Assembly (NCBI RefSeq): GCF_027922425.1
Contig: NZ_BSFQ01000014.1
Coordinates: 1-64,000 of the forward strand
Length of the DNA stretch: 64,000 bases
Source of the DNA: Pseudonocardia halophobica
GTDB lineage: Bacteria; Actinomycetota; Actinomycetes; Mycobacteriales; Pseudonocardiaceae
Direction of reading: 5' to 3'
Within the stretch, counting starts at the first letter, position 1; every line of letters starts with the position of its first letter. This document shows positions 1 to 11,318 of this stretch, piece by piece. Under the pieces are notes generated by a model. It was not told where the DNA came from. It worked only from the letters and a program-made list of their open reading frames with translations, and searched no databases. Both the position numbers and the translations under genes were made by a program.

Positions 1-298
1 CGAACGCCAGCAGCAGCTTCGCGACCACCGTGTGCCCACCCATCGCCCCGGCCAGCGACATCCAGCCCCGCGCCAACTCGGCGGTGACCAGCGCATAGCA
101 GGGCATCGACACCGGGGCCTCGCCCCACGGCTCCGGGATCGCGAGCCCGTAGATCCCGAGCTCCTTCATCTGCTCGATGAGCTTCTCGGGGTACTCGTTC
201 GCGTGCTCGAGGTCCCGGACGACGGGCTTCACCTCGCGGTCGACCCAGTCCCGCACCGTCTCGACGACGGCCCGCTCCTCGGTGCTCAACGTGCTCAT
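1..298 (-). CDS. Acyl-CoA dehydrogenase, N-terminal part (runs off the window)
   Basis: Only the first 99 residues are present; the gene continues past the left edge. The sequence opens MSTLSTEERAVVETVRDW, followed by the amphipathic helices and the IPEPWGE turn expected of the all-helical N-terminal domain of FAD-dependent acyl-CoA dehydrogenases, which oxidise acyl-CoA to the 2,3-enoyl-CoA. The FAD and substrate sites lie outside the window, so chain-length preference cannot be judged. The ATG at 298 is chosen because it gives the usual N-terminus and has a purine-rich GAGGGG about 8 bases upstream. A TATATT -10-like box and a 12-bp palindrome lie just upstream. Confidence 0.85.
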   Translation of the reverse strand, partial: MSTLSTEERAVVETVRDWVDREVKPVVRDLEHANEYPEKLIEQMKELGIYGLAIPEPWGEAPVSMPCYALVTAELARGWMSLAGAMGGHTVVAKLLLAF

Positions 299-326
299 GC
301 TCGGACCCCTCGTCGCGCCTCTCAGG

Positions 327-341
327 ATTCTGCAGAATATA
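327..341 (-). promoter_or_regulatory. Palindromic operator overlapping a -10 box upstream of the acyl-CoA dehydrogenase
   Basis: Positions 327-338 read ATTCTGCAGAAT, a perfect 12-bp palindrome. On the minus strand TATATT (341-336) overlaps its edge and is a good -10 for the acyl-CoA dehydrogenase start at 298. It is one of the few AT-rich spots here. A TetR- or GntR-type fatty-acid regulator is plausible but no such gene is next to it. Confidence 0.5.
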
Positions 342-466
342 GAAGCCGGTGCCGCAGCCCGGCCAGGCCGTGCCGGTGTGAGACCGTCCACCCTGCCCCC
401 GCCCGCGGACGTCCGCACCCGCTGGGCCCGGGCCGCCCCTCGACCGTGCGGCCCCGACCCGCGATC

Positions 467-750
467 ATGGCGGCGTTCCGGCGACCGGAGGTGCCCGTGC
501 CCGAACCCCAGGCGGTCCTCGCCCCGCTGACCGAGAGCGCCGTGTTTCCCACGCTCGTGGTCGAGCCGGGCGGCGAGGCCGCCCGCCCGGCGCACCCTGC
601 ACCCCTTCCGCGAGCTCACCGGCGAGCGGCACCACGCGCCGGCCACCCCGGCGACCTGTTCCTGCACATCCGGGCCCGGCGCACCTACCTGCTTCGAGCT
701 GGCCCGGCGGATCGTCGCGCTGTCGGAGCGTGCTCGAACAGCCCTGGAGT
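467..750 (+). pseudogene. Remnant of a DyP-type peroxidase N-terminus, frameshifted and deleted
   Basis: An ATG at 467 opens MAAFRRPEVPVPEPQ and runs through VLAPLTESAVFPTLVVEPGG, the start of a DyP-type haem peroxidase. It then jumps: LHPFRELTGERHHAPATP is in another frame near 600-650, GDLFLHIRARRTYL returns to the first frame, and CFELARRIVALSE follows in a third frame near 692-730. These blocks occur in the family's order, but about 40 residues are missing between the first two, and everything beyond about residue 130 (including the haem-ligand region) is absent. It ends against the ABC exporter operon. The family assignment comes from recognised motifs; alignment would settle it. Confidence 0.6.
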
Positions 751-755
751 CCCGC

Positions 756-2756
756 TCAGTCCTGCGCGGCCGCGCCGGCGAACTGGGCCTGGTAGAGCCG
801 GTGGTACGCGCCGCCCGCGGCGAGCAGCTCCTCGTGCGTGCCCTGCTCGACGATCGAGCCCTCCTCCATGACCAGGATCAGGTCCGCGTCGCGGATCGTG
901 GAGAGCCGGTGGGCGATCACGAAGCTGGTGCGCTCGGCGCGCAGCGCCGCCATGGCCCGCTGCACCAGCAGCTCGGTGCGGGTGTCGACGGAGCTGGTGG
1001 CCTCGTCGAGGATCAGCAGCGAGGGATCGGCGAGGAAGGCCCGTGCGATCGTGATCAGCTGCTTCTCCCCCGCGCTGACGCCGGTGCCCTCCTCGTCGAT
1101 CACCGTGTCGTAGCCCCCGGGCAGGCTGCGGACGAACCGGTCGACGTAGGTGGCGCGGGCCGCGGCGAGGATCTCCTCCTCGGTGGCGCCCGGGCGGCCG
1201 TAGGCGATGTTGTCCCGGATCGTGCCGTGGAAGAGCCACGTGTCCTGCAGGACCATGCCGATCCCGGAGCGCAGGTCGGCGCGCGCCATGCGGGCGGTGT
1301 CGACGCCGTCGAGCGTGATCCGGCCGGCGTCGAGCTCGTAGAACCGCAGCACCAGGTTCACCAGCGTGGTCTTGCCCGCGCCGGTGGGCCCGACGATCGC
1401 GACGGTCTGGCCGGGCTCGGCGACCAGCGAGAGGTCCGTGATCAGCGGGCGGTCGGGCTCGTACCGGAACGAGACGTGCTCGAACGCGACCCGGCCGCGG
1501 CGCTCGGTGCGCACCTCGGGCACCGCCGGGTCCGGGGTCTGCTCCTCGGCGTCGAGCAGCTCGAACACCCGCTCGGCCGACGCCACCCCGGACTGCAGCA
1601 GGTTGGCCATCGACGCGGCCTGGGTGAGCGGCTGGGTGAACTGCCGGGAGTACTGGACGAACGCCTGGACGTCCCCCAGCGTGAGCGAGCCCGAGGCCAC
1701 CCGCAGCCCGCCGATCACGGCCACGAGCACGTAGTTCAGGTTCCCGACGAACATCATCGACGGCATGATGATCCCGGAGATGAACTGGGCCCGGAAGCTC
1801 GCGCCGAAGAGGTTCGCGTTCTTCTCCTCGAACTGCGCCTCGACCTCGGCCCGCCGGCCGAACACCCGCACCAGCTCGTGCCCGGTGAAGGCCTCCTCGA
1901 TGTGCCCGTTGAGGATGCCGGTGTTGCGCCACTGCGCCACGAACTGCGTCTGTGAGCGCCGCCCGATGGCCCGGGTGAGCCAGATCGACACCGGCACGGT
2001 GATCAGCGCGATCAGCGCGAGCAGCGGCGAGATCACGAGCATCATGGCCAGCACGCCGACGATCGTGAGCAGCGAGGTCAGCAGCTGGCTCAACGTCTGC
2101 TGCAGCGACTGCTGCACGTTGTCGATGTCGTTGGTGACCCGGCTGAGCACCTCGCCGCGCTGCCGGCCGTCGAAGTACCGCAACGGCAGCCGGTGGATCT
2201 TGTCCTCGACCTCGCGGCGCAGCTGGAACACCGTGCGCTGCACGATCCCGTTGAGCAGGTAGCCCTGCGCGTAGGAGAACGCCGACGCCGCCAGGTAGAT
2301 CGCGAGCACGGCGAGCAGCACCAGGCCGAGCGCACCGAAGTCGATCCCCTGCCCCGGCACGACGCCCTGGCTCTCGATGAGCGTGGCGACGGTGTCGTTG
2401 CCGGCCAGGCGCGCCTGCTCGGCGGCCTCGGCCGCGGTGAGCCCCGCGGGCAGCTGCGCGCCGATCACGCCCGCGAAGATCACGTCCGTGGCGTGCCCGA
2501 GGATCCGCGGCCCGACGACGTTGAGCGTCACGCTGATCACGCCCAGCGCGACGACGAGCAGCACGCCGAGCCGCTCCGGCGCGAGCCGGCCGATCAGCCG
2601 CCTGGCCGACGGCCCGAACGTCGCGGCCTTCTCGGCGGGCTGGCCGATGCCGGCCCAGGGCGGTCCGCCGCCGCGGCGCTGGGCGGCCATGCCGCGGGCG
2701 GCGGAGACGGTGTCCGCGTCCTGCCGGGGGCGGCCGCCGGGGGCGGTGGTGGTCAC
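756..2756 (-). CDS. ABC exporter, membrane + ATPase half-transporter (catalytic partner of a heterodimer)
   Basis: This 666-aa protein has a six-helix type-1 exporter membrane domain (about residues 60-380) and a C-terminal nucleotide-binding domain. Walker A is GPTGAGKTT, Walker [13 protein letters not shown] with the catalytic glutamate, and the switch histidine is in IAHRLST. Its signature motif is the unusual VSAGEKQ instead of SGGQ. An extra loop of about 50 residues ([18 protein letters not shown] region) lies between the first two helices. The GTG start at 2756 overlaps the stop of the upstream half-transporter by 4 bases (GTGA), so the two are translationally coupled. The substrate is unknown; lipid or drug export is typical of the family. 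Confidence 0.9.
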   Translation of the reverse strand: MTTTAPGGRPRQDADTVSAARGMAAQRRGGGPPWAGIGQPAEKAATFGPSARRLIGRLAPERLGVLLVVALGVISVTLNVVGPRILGHATDVIFAGVIGAQLPAGLTAAEAAEQARLAGNDTVATLIESQGVVPGQGIDFGALGLVLLAVLAIYLAASAFSYAQGYLLNGIVQRTVFQLRREVEDKIHRLPLRYFDGRQRGEVLSRVTNDIDNVQQSLQQTLSQLLTSLLTIVGVLAMMLVISPLLALIALITVPVSIWLTRAIGRRSQTQFVAQWRNTGILNGHIEEAFTGHELVRVFGRRAEVEAQFEEKNANLFGASFRAQFISGIIMPSMMFVGNLNYVLVAVIGGLRVASGSLTLGDVQAFVQYSRQFTQPLTQAASMANLLQSGVASAERVFELLDAEEQTPDPAVPEVRTERRGRVAFEHVSFRYEPDRPLITDLSLVAEPGQTVAIVGPTGAGKTTLVNLVLRFYELDAGRITLDGVDTARMARADLRSGIGMVLQDTWLFHGTIRDNIAYGRPGATEEEILAAARATYVDRFVRSLPGGYDTVIDEEGTGVSAGEKQLITIARAFLADPSLLILDEATSSVDTRTELLVQRAMAALRAERTSFVIAHRLSTIRDADLILVMEEGSIVEQGTHEELLAAGGAYHRLYQAQFAGAAAQD

Positions 2757-4486
2757 GCGGCCTCCTCGACACCGAGCTGGGACTCGACGATCTCGGCGTA
2801 GGTGGGGCAGTCCGCCAGCAGCTCCTCGTGCCGTCCGACGCCGACGACCACGCCGTCGTCGAGCACGACGATCCGGTCCGCCGCCGCCACCGTGGACACC
2901 CGCTGGGCCACGACCACCACGGTCGCCGCGGCCGTGACCGGGACCAGCGCGGCCCGCAGCCGGGCGTCCGTGGCGAGGTCGAGGGCGGAGAACGAGTCGT
3001 CGAACAGGTAGATCGGCGGCCGCTTGACCAGGGCCCGGGCGATGGCGAGCCGCTGCCGCTGACCGCCGGAGACGTTCGTGCCGCCCTGCGAGATCGGCGA
3101 GTCCAGACCCTCCGGCATGGCGCGCACGAAGTCCTCGGCCTGCGCGATCCGCAGTGCCTCCCACAGCTGCTCGTCCGTGGCCGCCGGGTCGCCGTACCGC
3201 AGGTTGCTCGCGACCGTGCCGGAGAACAGGTAGGGCTTCTGCGGCACCAGCCCGATCCGCCGCCAGAGCTCCTCGGGGTCGAGGTCGCGCACGTCGACCC
3301 CGTCGACCAGCACCGCGCCCTCGGTGACGTCGAACAGCCGCGGGACCAGCGAGAGCAGCGTGGTCTTGCCCGCGCCGGTGCTGCCGATGATCGCCGTGGT
3401 CTCTCCCGGCCGCGCGACCAGGTCGATCCCGCGCAGGACCGGCTCGGCCGCCCCGGGGTAGCGGAAGGTGGCCGCGCGGAACTCCAGCACGCCCTCGACG
3501 GCCTCCGGGACGACCGGCTGCGGCGGCGGCGAGACCGACGACTCCGTGTCGAGCACCTCGGTGATCCGCTCGGCGCAGACGGCGGCGCGCGGCACCATGA
3601 TCGCCATGAACGTGGCCATCATGACGGCCATGAGGATCTGCAGCAGGTAGGCCAGGAACGCCGTGAGGGCCCCGATCTGCATCTCCCCCGCGTCGATCCG
3701 GATCGCCCCGAACCAGAGCACGGCCACGCTCGACGCGTTGAGCACCAGCATCACGATCGGGAAGATCAGCGCCTGGAGCCGGCCCGCGGCCGTGGCCACC
3801 GCCGTGACCTCGCGGTTGACCACGCCGAACCGGGCCCGCTCGTGCGGCTCGCGGACGAAGGCCCGCACCACGCGGATGCCGGTGATCTGCTCGCGGAGCA
3901 CGCGGTTGACGGCGTCGATCCGCTCCTGCAGCAGCCGGAACTTCGGCACCATCCGCACCACGACCGCGCCGATGCTCAGGGCCAGCACGGGCACCGAGAC
4001 CGCGACCAGCCACGACAGGCCGGCGTCCTCCTGCAGCGCCATGACCACGCCGCCGACGCACATGATCGGCGCCGACACGAGCATGGTGCAGCTCACCAGC
4101 ACCAGCATCTGCACCTGTTGCACGTCGTTCGTGCTGCGGGTGATCAGCGACGGCGCCCCGAAGCGGTTCACCTCGCGCACCGAGAACTCGCCGACCCGGT
4201 GGAAGACGGCCGCCCGCACGTCCCGCCCGAAGCCCATCGCCGTGTGGGAGCCGAACCAGACCGCGGCGATCGAGCAGACGACCTGGATCAGCGAGACCAC
4301 GAGCATCCAGCCGCCGGTGCCGAGGATGTGGCCGGTGTCGCCGCGGGCGATCCCGCGGTCGATGATGTCCGCGTTGAGGCTGGGCAGGTAGAGCGCCGCC
4401 ATCGTCCCGATCAGCTGCAGGACGACGACGAGGGCGAGCGGCCTGCGGAAGGGTTGCAGGTACCGCCGCAGCAGGCGCAGCAACAT
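2753..4486 (-). CDS. ABC exporter, membrane + ATPase half-transporter (degenerate-site partner)
   Basis: This 577-aa half-transporter is the first gene of the exporter pair. A membrane domain (residues 15-320) precedes an ATPase domain with Walker [10 protein letters not shown] and canonical signature NVSGGQRQ. The Walker B reads [11 protein letters not shown], so the catalytic glutamate is replaced by aspartate, and the switch histidine is glutamine (VAQRVS). This is the expected pattern for the non-catalytic half of a heterodimeric exporter of the TM287/288 or TmrAB kind. The ATG at 4486 ([10 protein letters not shown]) is preferred to an in-frame GTG at 4498 because AGGGG lies at a usable distance and homologues start this way. 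Confidence 0.9.
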   Translation of the reverse strand: MLLRLLRRYLQPFRRPLALVVVLQLIGTMAALYLPSLNADIIDRGIARGDTGHILGTGGWMLVVSLIQVVCSIAAVWFGSHTAMGFGRDVRAAVFHRVGEFSVREVNRFGAPSLITRSTNDVQQVQMLVLVSCTMLVSAPIMCVGGVVMALQEDAGLSWLVAVSVPVLALSIGAVVVRMVPKFRLLQERIDAVNRVLREQITGIRVVRAFVREPHERARFGVVNREVTAVATAAGRLQALIFPIVMLVLNASSVAVLWFGAIRIDAGEMQIGALTAFLAYLLQILMAVMMATFMAIMVPRAAVCAERITEVLDTESSVSPPPQPVVPEAVEGVLEFRAATFRYPGAAEPVLRGIDLVARPGETTAIIGSTGAGKTTLLSLVPRLFDVTEGAVLVDGVDVRDLDPEELWRRIGLVPQKPYLFSGTVASNLRYGDPAATDEQLWEALRIAQAEDFVRAMPEGLDSPISQGGTNVSGGQRQRLAIARALVKRPPIYLFDDSFSALDLATDARLRAALVPVTAAATVVVVAQRVSTVAAADRIVVLDDGVVVGVGRHEELLADCPTYAEIVESQLGVEEAA

Positions 4487-4600
4487 GCGTCGACACACCC
4501 CTGTCGTGAGTGGCCCGCCGCGGGCGGACGTGTGGTGGGGAGGCCGACGATAGCCGCGGGGTCCGACGGTTCCGGCGGACGATCGTCGCGCCGTGCAACA

Positions 4601-4663
4601 GTAGTCCGTCCGGGGCAGCGGGCCGACCGGATTTCCCGACCATGGACTTCCGGACTACGTAGT
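4601..4663. promoter_or_regulatory. Inverted repeats in the divergent promoter region of the ABC exporter and DUF2235 gene
   Basis: GTAGTCCG (4601-4608) is matched by CGGACTAC (4651-4658) about 40 bases away, and the second arm is inside a perfect 10-bp palindrome ACTACGTAGT (4654-4663). Flanking CAAC and GTTG extend the symmetry. The region lies between the divergent starts at 4486 and 4759 and could bind a repressor of either unit. No regulator gene is adjacent. Confidence 0.4.
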
Positions 4664-4758
4664 TGTCGCACTGGCCGGGGCCGCCGGGCGGGCGGGACCC
4701 TCGGGGGCAGTGATCGGAACGGCGCTGATCGGGCACCGTTCGGGACCGGGGAGGTCGG

Positions 4759-6225
4759 ATGCGTCGGCTCGTGGTGTGCTGCGACGGCACCTGGCAGAAC
4801 GTCGCCGCGGACAGCAACGTGGCCCGGCTGCACCGGGCGCACCGCCCCGGGCCGGGCTCGCCGCCGGCGAAGTACGTGCCCGGCGTCGGCACGGCGTCGC
4901 TCGACCCGGTCGGCAACCTGCGGGCCGGGCTGACCGGCGCCGGCCTCGACCGGTCGATCACGGACGGGTACCGGTTCCTGGTCGACACCTACCGGCCCGG
5001 CGACCGGATCTCGCTGTTCGGCTTCAGCCGCGGCGCCTACACCGCGCGCAGCCTGAGCGGGATGGTCGGCCGGGTCGGCATCGTCGACGGGACCGGGCTC
5101 GACCCCGCCGCCCGCGACGACGCCGTCCGGCGCGCCTACCGGCGGTACCGGGACCTGCGGAACCATTCGGACGACCCGGACTGGAGCACGGGGCTCGTCC
5201 TGGCCTACGAGCCGGACGAGCCGACGTCGCCGATCGAGTTCGTGGGCGTCTGGGACACCGTCGGCGCGCTCGGCATCCCGGTCTACGTGGGGATCCCCGA
5301 CCTGGTGCACTCCCGCGAGCACTACACGTTCCTCGACGTCACGCTGGACCGCCGGATCCCGGTCGCCCGGCACGCCGTGTCGCTCGACGAGCTCCGCGGC
5401 CCGTTCCGCCCCACGCTGTGGGACCCGCCCGCGCCGGGGCAGGACATGAAGCAGGTCTGGTTCCCGGGCGACCACGGGGACGTCGGCGGCGGGTACCGCG
5501 AGAAGGGGCTCAGCGACACCGCGCTGGCCTGGATGGCGGCCGAGGCCGCGCACCTGACCTTCGACCTGGCGGCGGTGACCGGGTTCGCCCCGTCGGCCAC
5601 GGCGCCGTCGCACACGATGGCGGACGGGCTGGTGGGCGCGGCACTGGAGATCGCCTTCCAGCCGCGCCCGCGGACCGTGCCGCGGGTCGACGCGGCCCGG
5701 CCCGAGCCTGCCGTGTCGGACGTGGCGCTGCAGCGGCAGGCCGCGCAGGGCTACCGCAGCACGACGACCCTCGCCGCCGGGCAGTCGGCCCGGCTCACCG
5801 TCCCCGCGGACTGCGCATGGACCGCGACCGGCCTGTGGCTGGAGAAGGGCGAGTACCGGTTCACCGCGGAGGGCCGCTGGACGAGCGCGGGGCGGTCGTG
5901 CGGGCCGGAGGGCGGCCCGGGGCGTTCCGGGGCGCTGGGCGGGGTGTTCTCCGGGCTGGAGCGGGTCCTGCGGCGGGTGTCGGGCAACGACCGCGCGGAG
6001 CTCGCCTTCACCCGCCGGCACGACGACCTGCCGTGGCTCTGCCTGGTCGGGTCGGTGGCGGACGCCCCGAGCCCGGACGCCGACGACACGGTGATCGCGA
6101 TCGGGGCGGGCACGACGGCCGAGGTCCCGGCCGAGGGCTACCTGTACGCCTACCCGAACGACGCCCTGGGCTGCTACGGCAACAACTCCGGCGAGATCAC
6201 GGTCGAGGTGGAGCGGCTGTCCTGA
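4759..6225 (+). CDS. DUF2235 (T6SS Tle1-like alpha/beta hydrolase) domain protein
   Basis: The 488-aa product begins [13 protein letters not shown] and carries the nucleophile elbow [10 protein letters not shown] (about residues 91-100), the hallmark of DUF2235 proteins, a catalytic-looking Asp in [10 protein letters not shown], and GDHGDVGGG later. These are alpha/beta-hydrolase-fold proteins related to Tle1 lipases. The region after about residue 330 ([20 protein letters not shown], then [10 protein letters not shown]) looks like a separate C-terminal beta-rich module. There is no signal peptide and no type VI secretion gene nearby, so a cytosolic esterase or lipase role is more likely than an effector. 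ATG at 4759 has GGGAGG 4 bases upstream. Confidence 0.85.
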   Translation: MRRLVVCCDGTWQNVAADSNVARLHRAHRPGPGSPPAKYVPGVGTASLDPVGNLRAGLTGAGLDRSITDGYRFLVDTYRPGDRISLFGFSRGAYTARSLSGMVGRVGIVDGTGLDPAARDDAVRRAYRRYRDLRNHSDDPDWSTGLVLAYEPDEPTSPIEFVGVWDTVGALGIPVYVGIPDLVHSREHYTFLDVTLDRRIPVARHAVSLDELRGPFRPTLWDPPAPGQDMKQVWFPGDHGDVGGGYREKGLSDTALAWMAAEAAHLTFDLAAVTGFAPSATAPSHTMADGLVGAALEIAFQPRPRTVPRVDAARPEPAVSDVALQRQAAQGYRSTTTLAAGQSARLTVPADCAWTATGLWLEKGEYRFTAEGRWTSAGRSCGPEGGPGRSGALGGVFSGLERVLRRVSGNDRAELAFTRRHDDLPWLCLVGSVADAPSPDADDTVIAIGAGTTAEVPAEGYLYAYPNDALGCYGNNSGEITVEVERLS

Positions 6226-6253
6226 TCGGACGGGCGCGCTACCGTGCCTCCTC

Positions 6254-6976
6254 GTGACCGACATCGACCTCACCGCGCGGGCCGCGGCGACCGGCGGCTC
6301 CCCCACCCTCCGCGGGTACCTGGCGACACCGGAGGGCGAGGGGCCGTGGCCGGGCGTGGTCGTGGTGCACGAGGCCTTCGGGCTCGACGACGAGATGCGC
6401 CGGCACGCCGACCGGCTCGCCGCCCGGGGCTACCTGGCGCTGGCGCCGGACCTGTTCAGCGCGGGCGGCGCCCGGAAGTGCCTGGTCTCGACCTTCCGCG
6501 CCCTGTTCTCCGGTCGGGGTCGCGCGTTCGCCGACATCGAGGCCGCCCGGGCCGAGCTGACCGCGCGGGACGACTGCACCGGCAAGGTCGGTGTGATCGG
6601 CTTCTGCATGGGCGGCGGGTTCGCGCTGCTCACGGCCTCGCGGGGGTTCGACGCGTCCTCGGTCAACTACGGCCAGCTGCCCAAGGACCTCGACGCCGCG
6701 GTGGCCGGGGCGTGCCCGATCGTGGGCAGCTTCGGGGCGAAGGACATCTCGCTCAAGGGCGCCGCCGGGAAGCTGGAGGCGGCCCTGACCCGGGCCGGTG
6801 TGCCGCACGACGTCGCCGAGTACCCGGCCGCCAACCACTCGTTCCTCAACGAGCGGCAGAACGGGCCCCGCGCCCTGCGCCCGCTGCTGCGGGTCACGGG
6901 CATGGGGCCCGAGCCGGAGAGCGCCGCCGACGCGTGGCGGCGCATCGACGCCTTCTTCCGGCAGCACCTGGCTTGA
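6254..6976 (+). CDS. Dienelactone hydrolase family protein
   Basis: This 240-aa alpha/beta hydrolase has the family's thiol nucleophile in GFCMGGGFA (near residue 116), the acid in SFGAKD and the histidine in NHSFLNE. Together they form the Cys-Asp-His triad of dienelactone hydrolases, which open lactone rings in chlorocatechol-type pathways; many homologues act on other esters. The GTG at 6254 has no Shine-Dalgarno but has TACCGT 8 bases upstream, so the mRNA may be leaderless. The stop abuts, without a spacer, the stop of the convergent ring-cleavage dioxygenase. Neighbourhood hints at aromatic metabolism, but the substrate cannot be told from sequence. Confidence 0.88.
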   Translation: MTDIDLTARAAATGGSPTLRGYLATPEGEGPWPGVVVVHEAFGLDDEMRRHADRLAARGYLALAPDLFSAGGARKCLVSTFRALFSGRGRAFADIEAARAELTARDDCTGKVGVIGFCMGGGFALLTASRGFDASSVNYGQLPKDLDAAVAGACPIVGSFGAKDISLKGAAGKLEAALTRAGVPHDVAEYPAANHSFLNERQNGPRALRPLLRVTGMGPEPESAADAWRRIDAFFRQHLA

Positions 6977-7825
6977 TCAGGCGGCGGCGAAGGAGCGCTT
7001 GGACAGGCCCCACCAGAACCCGTCGATCGTCGCCTCGCGCGGCGCCTCGGGATCGGTGGAGGCGCCGAGGGTCACGAAGAGCGGGGTGAAGTGCTCGACG
7101 GTCGGGTGCGCGTAGGGCATGCCGGGCGCCTTGGCGCGGTAGGCCGCCAGCTCGTCGACGTCGCCGCGGCGCAGGGCCTCCGCGGCCCACGCGTCGAACT
7201 GGCGCGACCATCCGGGCGCGGCGCCGCCGGTGATCGCCTGGCGGGTGAGGAAGGGCAGCCCGTGCGTGGTGAAGCCGGAGCCGATCACCAGCACGCCCTC
7301 CTCGCGCAGCGCGCGCAGCTTCCCGCCGAGGCCCAGCAAGGTCGTCGGGTCGGCGGTGGGCAGGCTCAGCTGCAGCACCGGGATGTCCGCCTCGGGGTAC
7401 ATGACCTTGAGCGGCACCCAGGCCCCGTGGTCGAGCCCGCGGCCGGTCTCGTGGACGTTCTCGCTGCTCAGCGCGCCGACGACCCGCCGGGCGAGCGCAC
7501 TCGCCTCCGGGGTGTCGTAGCGCATCCGGTAGTACGTCGGGTCGAAGCCGCCGAAGTCGTAGACCGGAGTGACGTGCGCGGCGCTGCTGGAGATCGCGAG
7601 CGGTGCCTCCTCCCAGTGCGCCGACACGATGAGCACGGACTTCGGCCGCGGCATCGAGCGCGCCCAGCTGAACAGCTCCGCCATCCACGCCGGGTCCTCG
7701 AACAGCGGCGGGGCGCCGTGGCTCAGGTAGAGGGCGGGCAGCGGCCCGTCGGCCGGCGTCCACGCGGCGTGCTCGCCGGCCCGCGCGACCCGGGCGAGGT
7801 GCGTCTCGTAGGGGTGCACGGGCAT
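6977..7825 (-). CDS. LigB/DODA-type extradiol ring-cleavage dioxygenase
   Basis: The 282-aa protein belongs to the class III extradiol dioxygenases of the YgiD / 4,5-DOPA dioxygenase type. Metal-ligand motifs are visible: LYLSHGAPP near residue 33, VSAHWEE near 68, and GSGFTTHGLPF near 180, with a conserved DHGAWVPL. The E. coli relative opens the ring of L-DOPA in vitro; the physiological substrate here is unknown. The ATG at 7825 has ACGGAG upstream. Divergent from the aldo/keto reductase with a 125-base spacer that contains a dyad. Confidence 0.88.
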   Translation of the reverse strand: MPVHPYETHLARVARAGEHAAWTPADGPLPALYLSHGAPPLFEDPAWMAELFSWARSMPRPKSVLIVSAHWEEAPLAISSSAAHVTPVYDFGGFDPTYYRMRYDTPEASALARRVVGALSSENVHETGRGLDHGAWVPLKVMYPEADIPVLQLSLPTADPTTLLGLGGKLRALREEGVLVIGSGFTTHGLPFLTRQAITGGAAPGWSRQFDAWAAEALRRGDVDELAAYRAKAPGMPYAHPTVEHFTPLFVTLGASTDPEAPREATIDGFWWGLSKRSFAAA

Positions 7826-7855
7826 CTCGCACTCCGTTCGTACCTTTTATTCAAT

Positions 7856-7867
7856 GTTCAACTGAAC
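7856..7867. promoter_or_regulatory. Dyad GTTCA-AC-TGAAC between dioxygenase and aldo/keto reductase
   Basis: GTTCAACTGAAC is a 12-bp near-palindrome (5-bp arms, 2-bp centre) inside a short AT-rich patch in the divergent spacer. It has the size and place of a MarR/PadR-class operator for the dioxygenase gene, about 30 bases upstream of its start. No regulator is adjacent. Confidence 0.4.
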
Positions 7868-7950
7868 TCTCAACCAAGATAGGTCGCGCCGGGACGACTG
7901 TCAAAGGCCGAGATCGGGAAGGCCTGGGGAGACAGCCGGGAGGAGGACGT

Positions 7951-8922
7951 ATGCAGTACGTGAAGCTGGGATCGACCGGCCTGGACGTCTCGCGCATCTG
8001 TCTGGGGGCGATGAGCTTCGGCGAGCCCGGGCGCGGTCGGCACGACTGGACGCTCGGCGAGGACGACGCGCGACCGATCATCCTGCGCGCGTTCGAGGCC
8101 GGGGTGAACTTCGTCGACACCGCCAACGTGTACTCCGCGGGCGGCAGCGAGGAGATCCTCGGGAAGGTCCTGGCCGAGTACGGGCACCGGGACGAGATCG
8201 TGCTGGCCACCAAGGTCAACGGCCGGATGCGGCCCGGGCCCAACGGGCAGGGCCTGTCGCGCAAGGCGATCCTCAGCGAGCTCGACGCCAGCCTGCGCCG
8301 GCTCGGCGTGGACCACGTGGACCTCTACCAGATCCACCGGTGGGACCCGCACACGCCGATCGAGGTCACGATGGAGGCGCTGCACGACGTCGTGAAGGCG
8401 GGCAAGGCGCTGCACATCGGGGCGTCGTCGATGTGGGCCTGGCAGTTCGCGAAGGCCCAGCACACCGCCGAGCGGCACGGCTGGACGCCCTTCGCGACCA
8501 TGCAGAACCACTACAACCTGCTCTACCGCGAGGAGGAGCGGGAGATGCTGCCGCTGTGCGTCGACCAGGGCGTCGGCGTGATCCCGTGGAGCCCGCTGGC
8601 CCGCGGGCGGCTGACCCGGGCCTGGGACGCGACCACGGCGCGCACCGAGACGGACGAGTTCGGCCGCAGCCTCTACCGGGACGAGGACCGCGAGATCGTG
8701 GACCGGGTCCTGGAGCTCGCGGAGCGCCGGGGGTTACTGCCGGCGCAGATCGGGCTGGCGTGGCTGCTGAGCAAGCCCACGGTGACCGCGCCGATCGTCG
8801 GGGCCACCAAGCGGCAGCACCTCGAGGACGCGCTCTCCGCCGTCGACGTCACGCTGTCGGCGGAGGAGGTCGCGTTCCTCGAGGAGCCGTACCGGCCGCA
8901 CGAGGTGGCCGGCTTCGCGTGA
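7951..8922 (+). CDS. Aldo/keto reductase
   Basis: A 323-aa (beta/alpha)8-barrel NADPH oxidoreductase. The catalytic tetrad is visible: Asp and Tyr in FVDTANVYS, Lys in LATKVNG and His in DLYQIHRWDP. The C-terminal APIVGATKRQHLEDA is the usual NADPH 2'-phosphate-binding segment. It most resembles the AKR11/12-like 'YhdN/IolS' type with a SxGGxEE start after the Tyr. The ATG at 7951 has a strong GGGAGGAGG at the right distance. It lies 4 bases before the convergent stop of the next gene. Substrate unknown. Confidence 0.92.
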   Translation: MQYVKLGSTGLDVSRICLGAMSFGEPGRGRHDWTLGEDDARPIILRAFEAGVNFVDTANVYSAGGSEEILGKVLAEYGHRDEIVLATKVNGRMRPGPNGQGLSRKAILSELDASLRRLGVDHVDLYQIHRWDPHTPIEVTMEALHDVVKAGKALHIGASSMWAWQFAKAQHTAERHGWTPFATMQNHYNLLYREEEREMLPLCVDQGVGVIPWSPLARGRLTRAWDATTARTETDEFGRSLYRDEDREIVDRVLELAERRGLLPAQIGLAWLLSKPTVTAPIVGATKRQHLEDALSAVDVTLSAEEVAFLEEPYRPHEVAGFA

Positions 8923-8926
8923 GCGC

Positions 8927-10798
<1,872 letters not shown>

Positions 10799-10820
10799 GA
10801 ACCGCTGGTACGGTATTCCC

Positions 10821-11318
10821 GTGAGCGAGGGGGAGGAGACGCTGGCCGAGGCCTTCTGGGCCGTCGCGCGCATGCTCCGGGGCCGCAACAAGGAGGCGCT
10901 GGCGCCGTGGGACGTCACGCCCTCGCAGTTCCGGGCCGTCGCCACGCTGGCCCGGCACGGCCGGATGCGCCTGTCGACCCTCGCCGAGCACCTGCGGATC
11001 GCCCCGCGCTCGGCCACCGAGGTGGTCGACGACCTGCAGGAACGCGGCCTCGCCGAGCGTACGCCGGACCCGGCGGACCGGCGGGCCACGCTCGTCGCGC
11101 TCACCGCGAAGGGCGTCACGCTGGCCCACGAGGTCCGGGCGGCGCGGCAGGCCGAGTCCGAGAGCCTGTTCGCCGGGCTGGACGAGCGGGACCGCGCGGA
11201 CCTCGCCCGGATCCTGCGGACGCTGCGCGCCGCGGGGCCGGACGAGGCGGGCCGGGCCGTGCCGTCCGGCCGGGGTGATGTGCAGCCGCGAGCCAGAACG
11301 GGAACCTCGACGCCGTGA
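10821..11318 (+). CDS. MarR family regulator, probable repressor of the divergent ABC exporter
   Basis: This 165-aa winged-helix protein has the MarR recognition region LSTLAEHLRIAPRSATEVVDDLQERGL (positions about 54-80) and the wing TPDPADRRATLVALT. MarR proteins bind DNA as dimers and release it on ligand binding. GTG at 10821 lacks a Shine-Dalgarno but follows TACGGT by 6 bases, so the transcript is probably leaderless. The stop overlaps the next start by 4 bases (GTGA). The divergent exporter and the palindrome at 10769-10781 suggest a classic local MarR-exporter circuit. Confidence 0.9.
   Translation: MSEGEETLAEAFWAVARMLRGRNKEALAPWDVTPSQFRAVATLARHGRMRLSTLAEHLRIAPRSATEVVDDLQERGLAERTPDPADRRATLVALTAKGVTLAHEVRAARQAESESLFAGLDERDRADLARILRTLRAAGPDEAGRAVPSGRGDVQPRARTGTSTP

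Noticed and set aside
756-4988. A single 1410-codon frame covering both ABC genes
   Set aside because: The ATPase ends and the second protein starts at a GTGA overlap; the rest of the frame is a read-through of the first gene's other frame.
4759-6225. DUF2235 protein as a type VI effector
   Set aside because: No T6SS, VgrG, PAAR or immunity gene is near, and actinobacteria generally lack T6SS.
4411-6306. A 631-codon minus-strand open frame opposite the DUF2235 gene
   Set aside because: It is R/G/P-rich without any motif, and the plus strand holds a clear protein. Long antisense frames are usual at this GC content.
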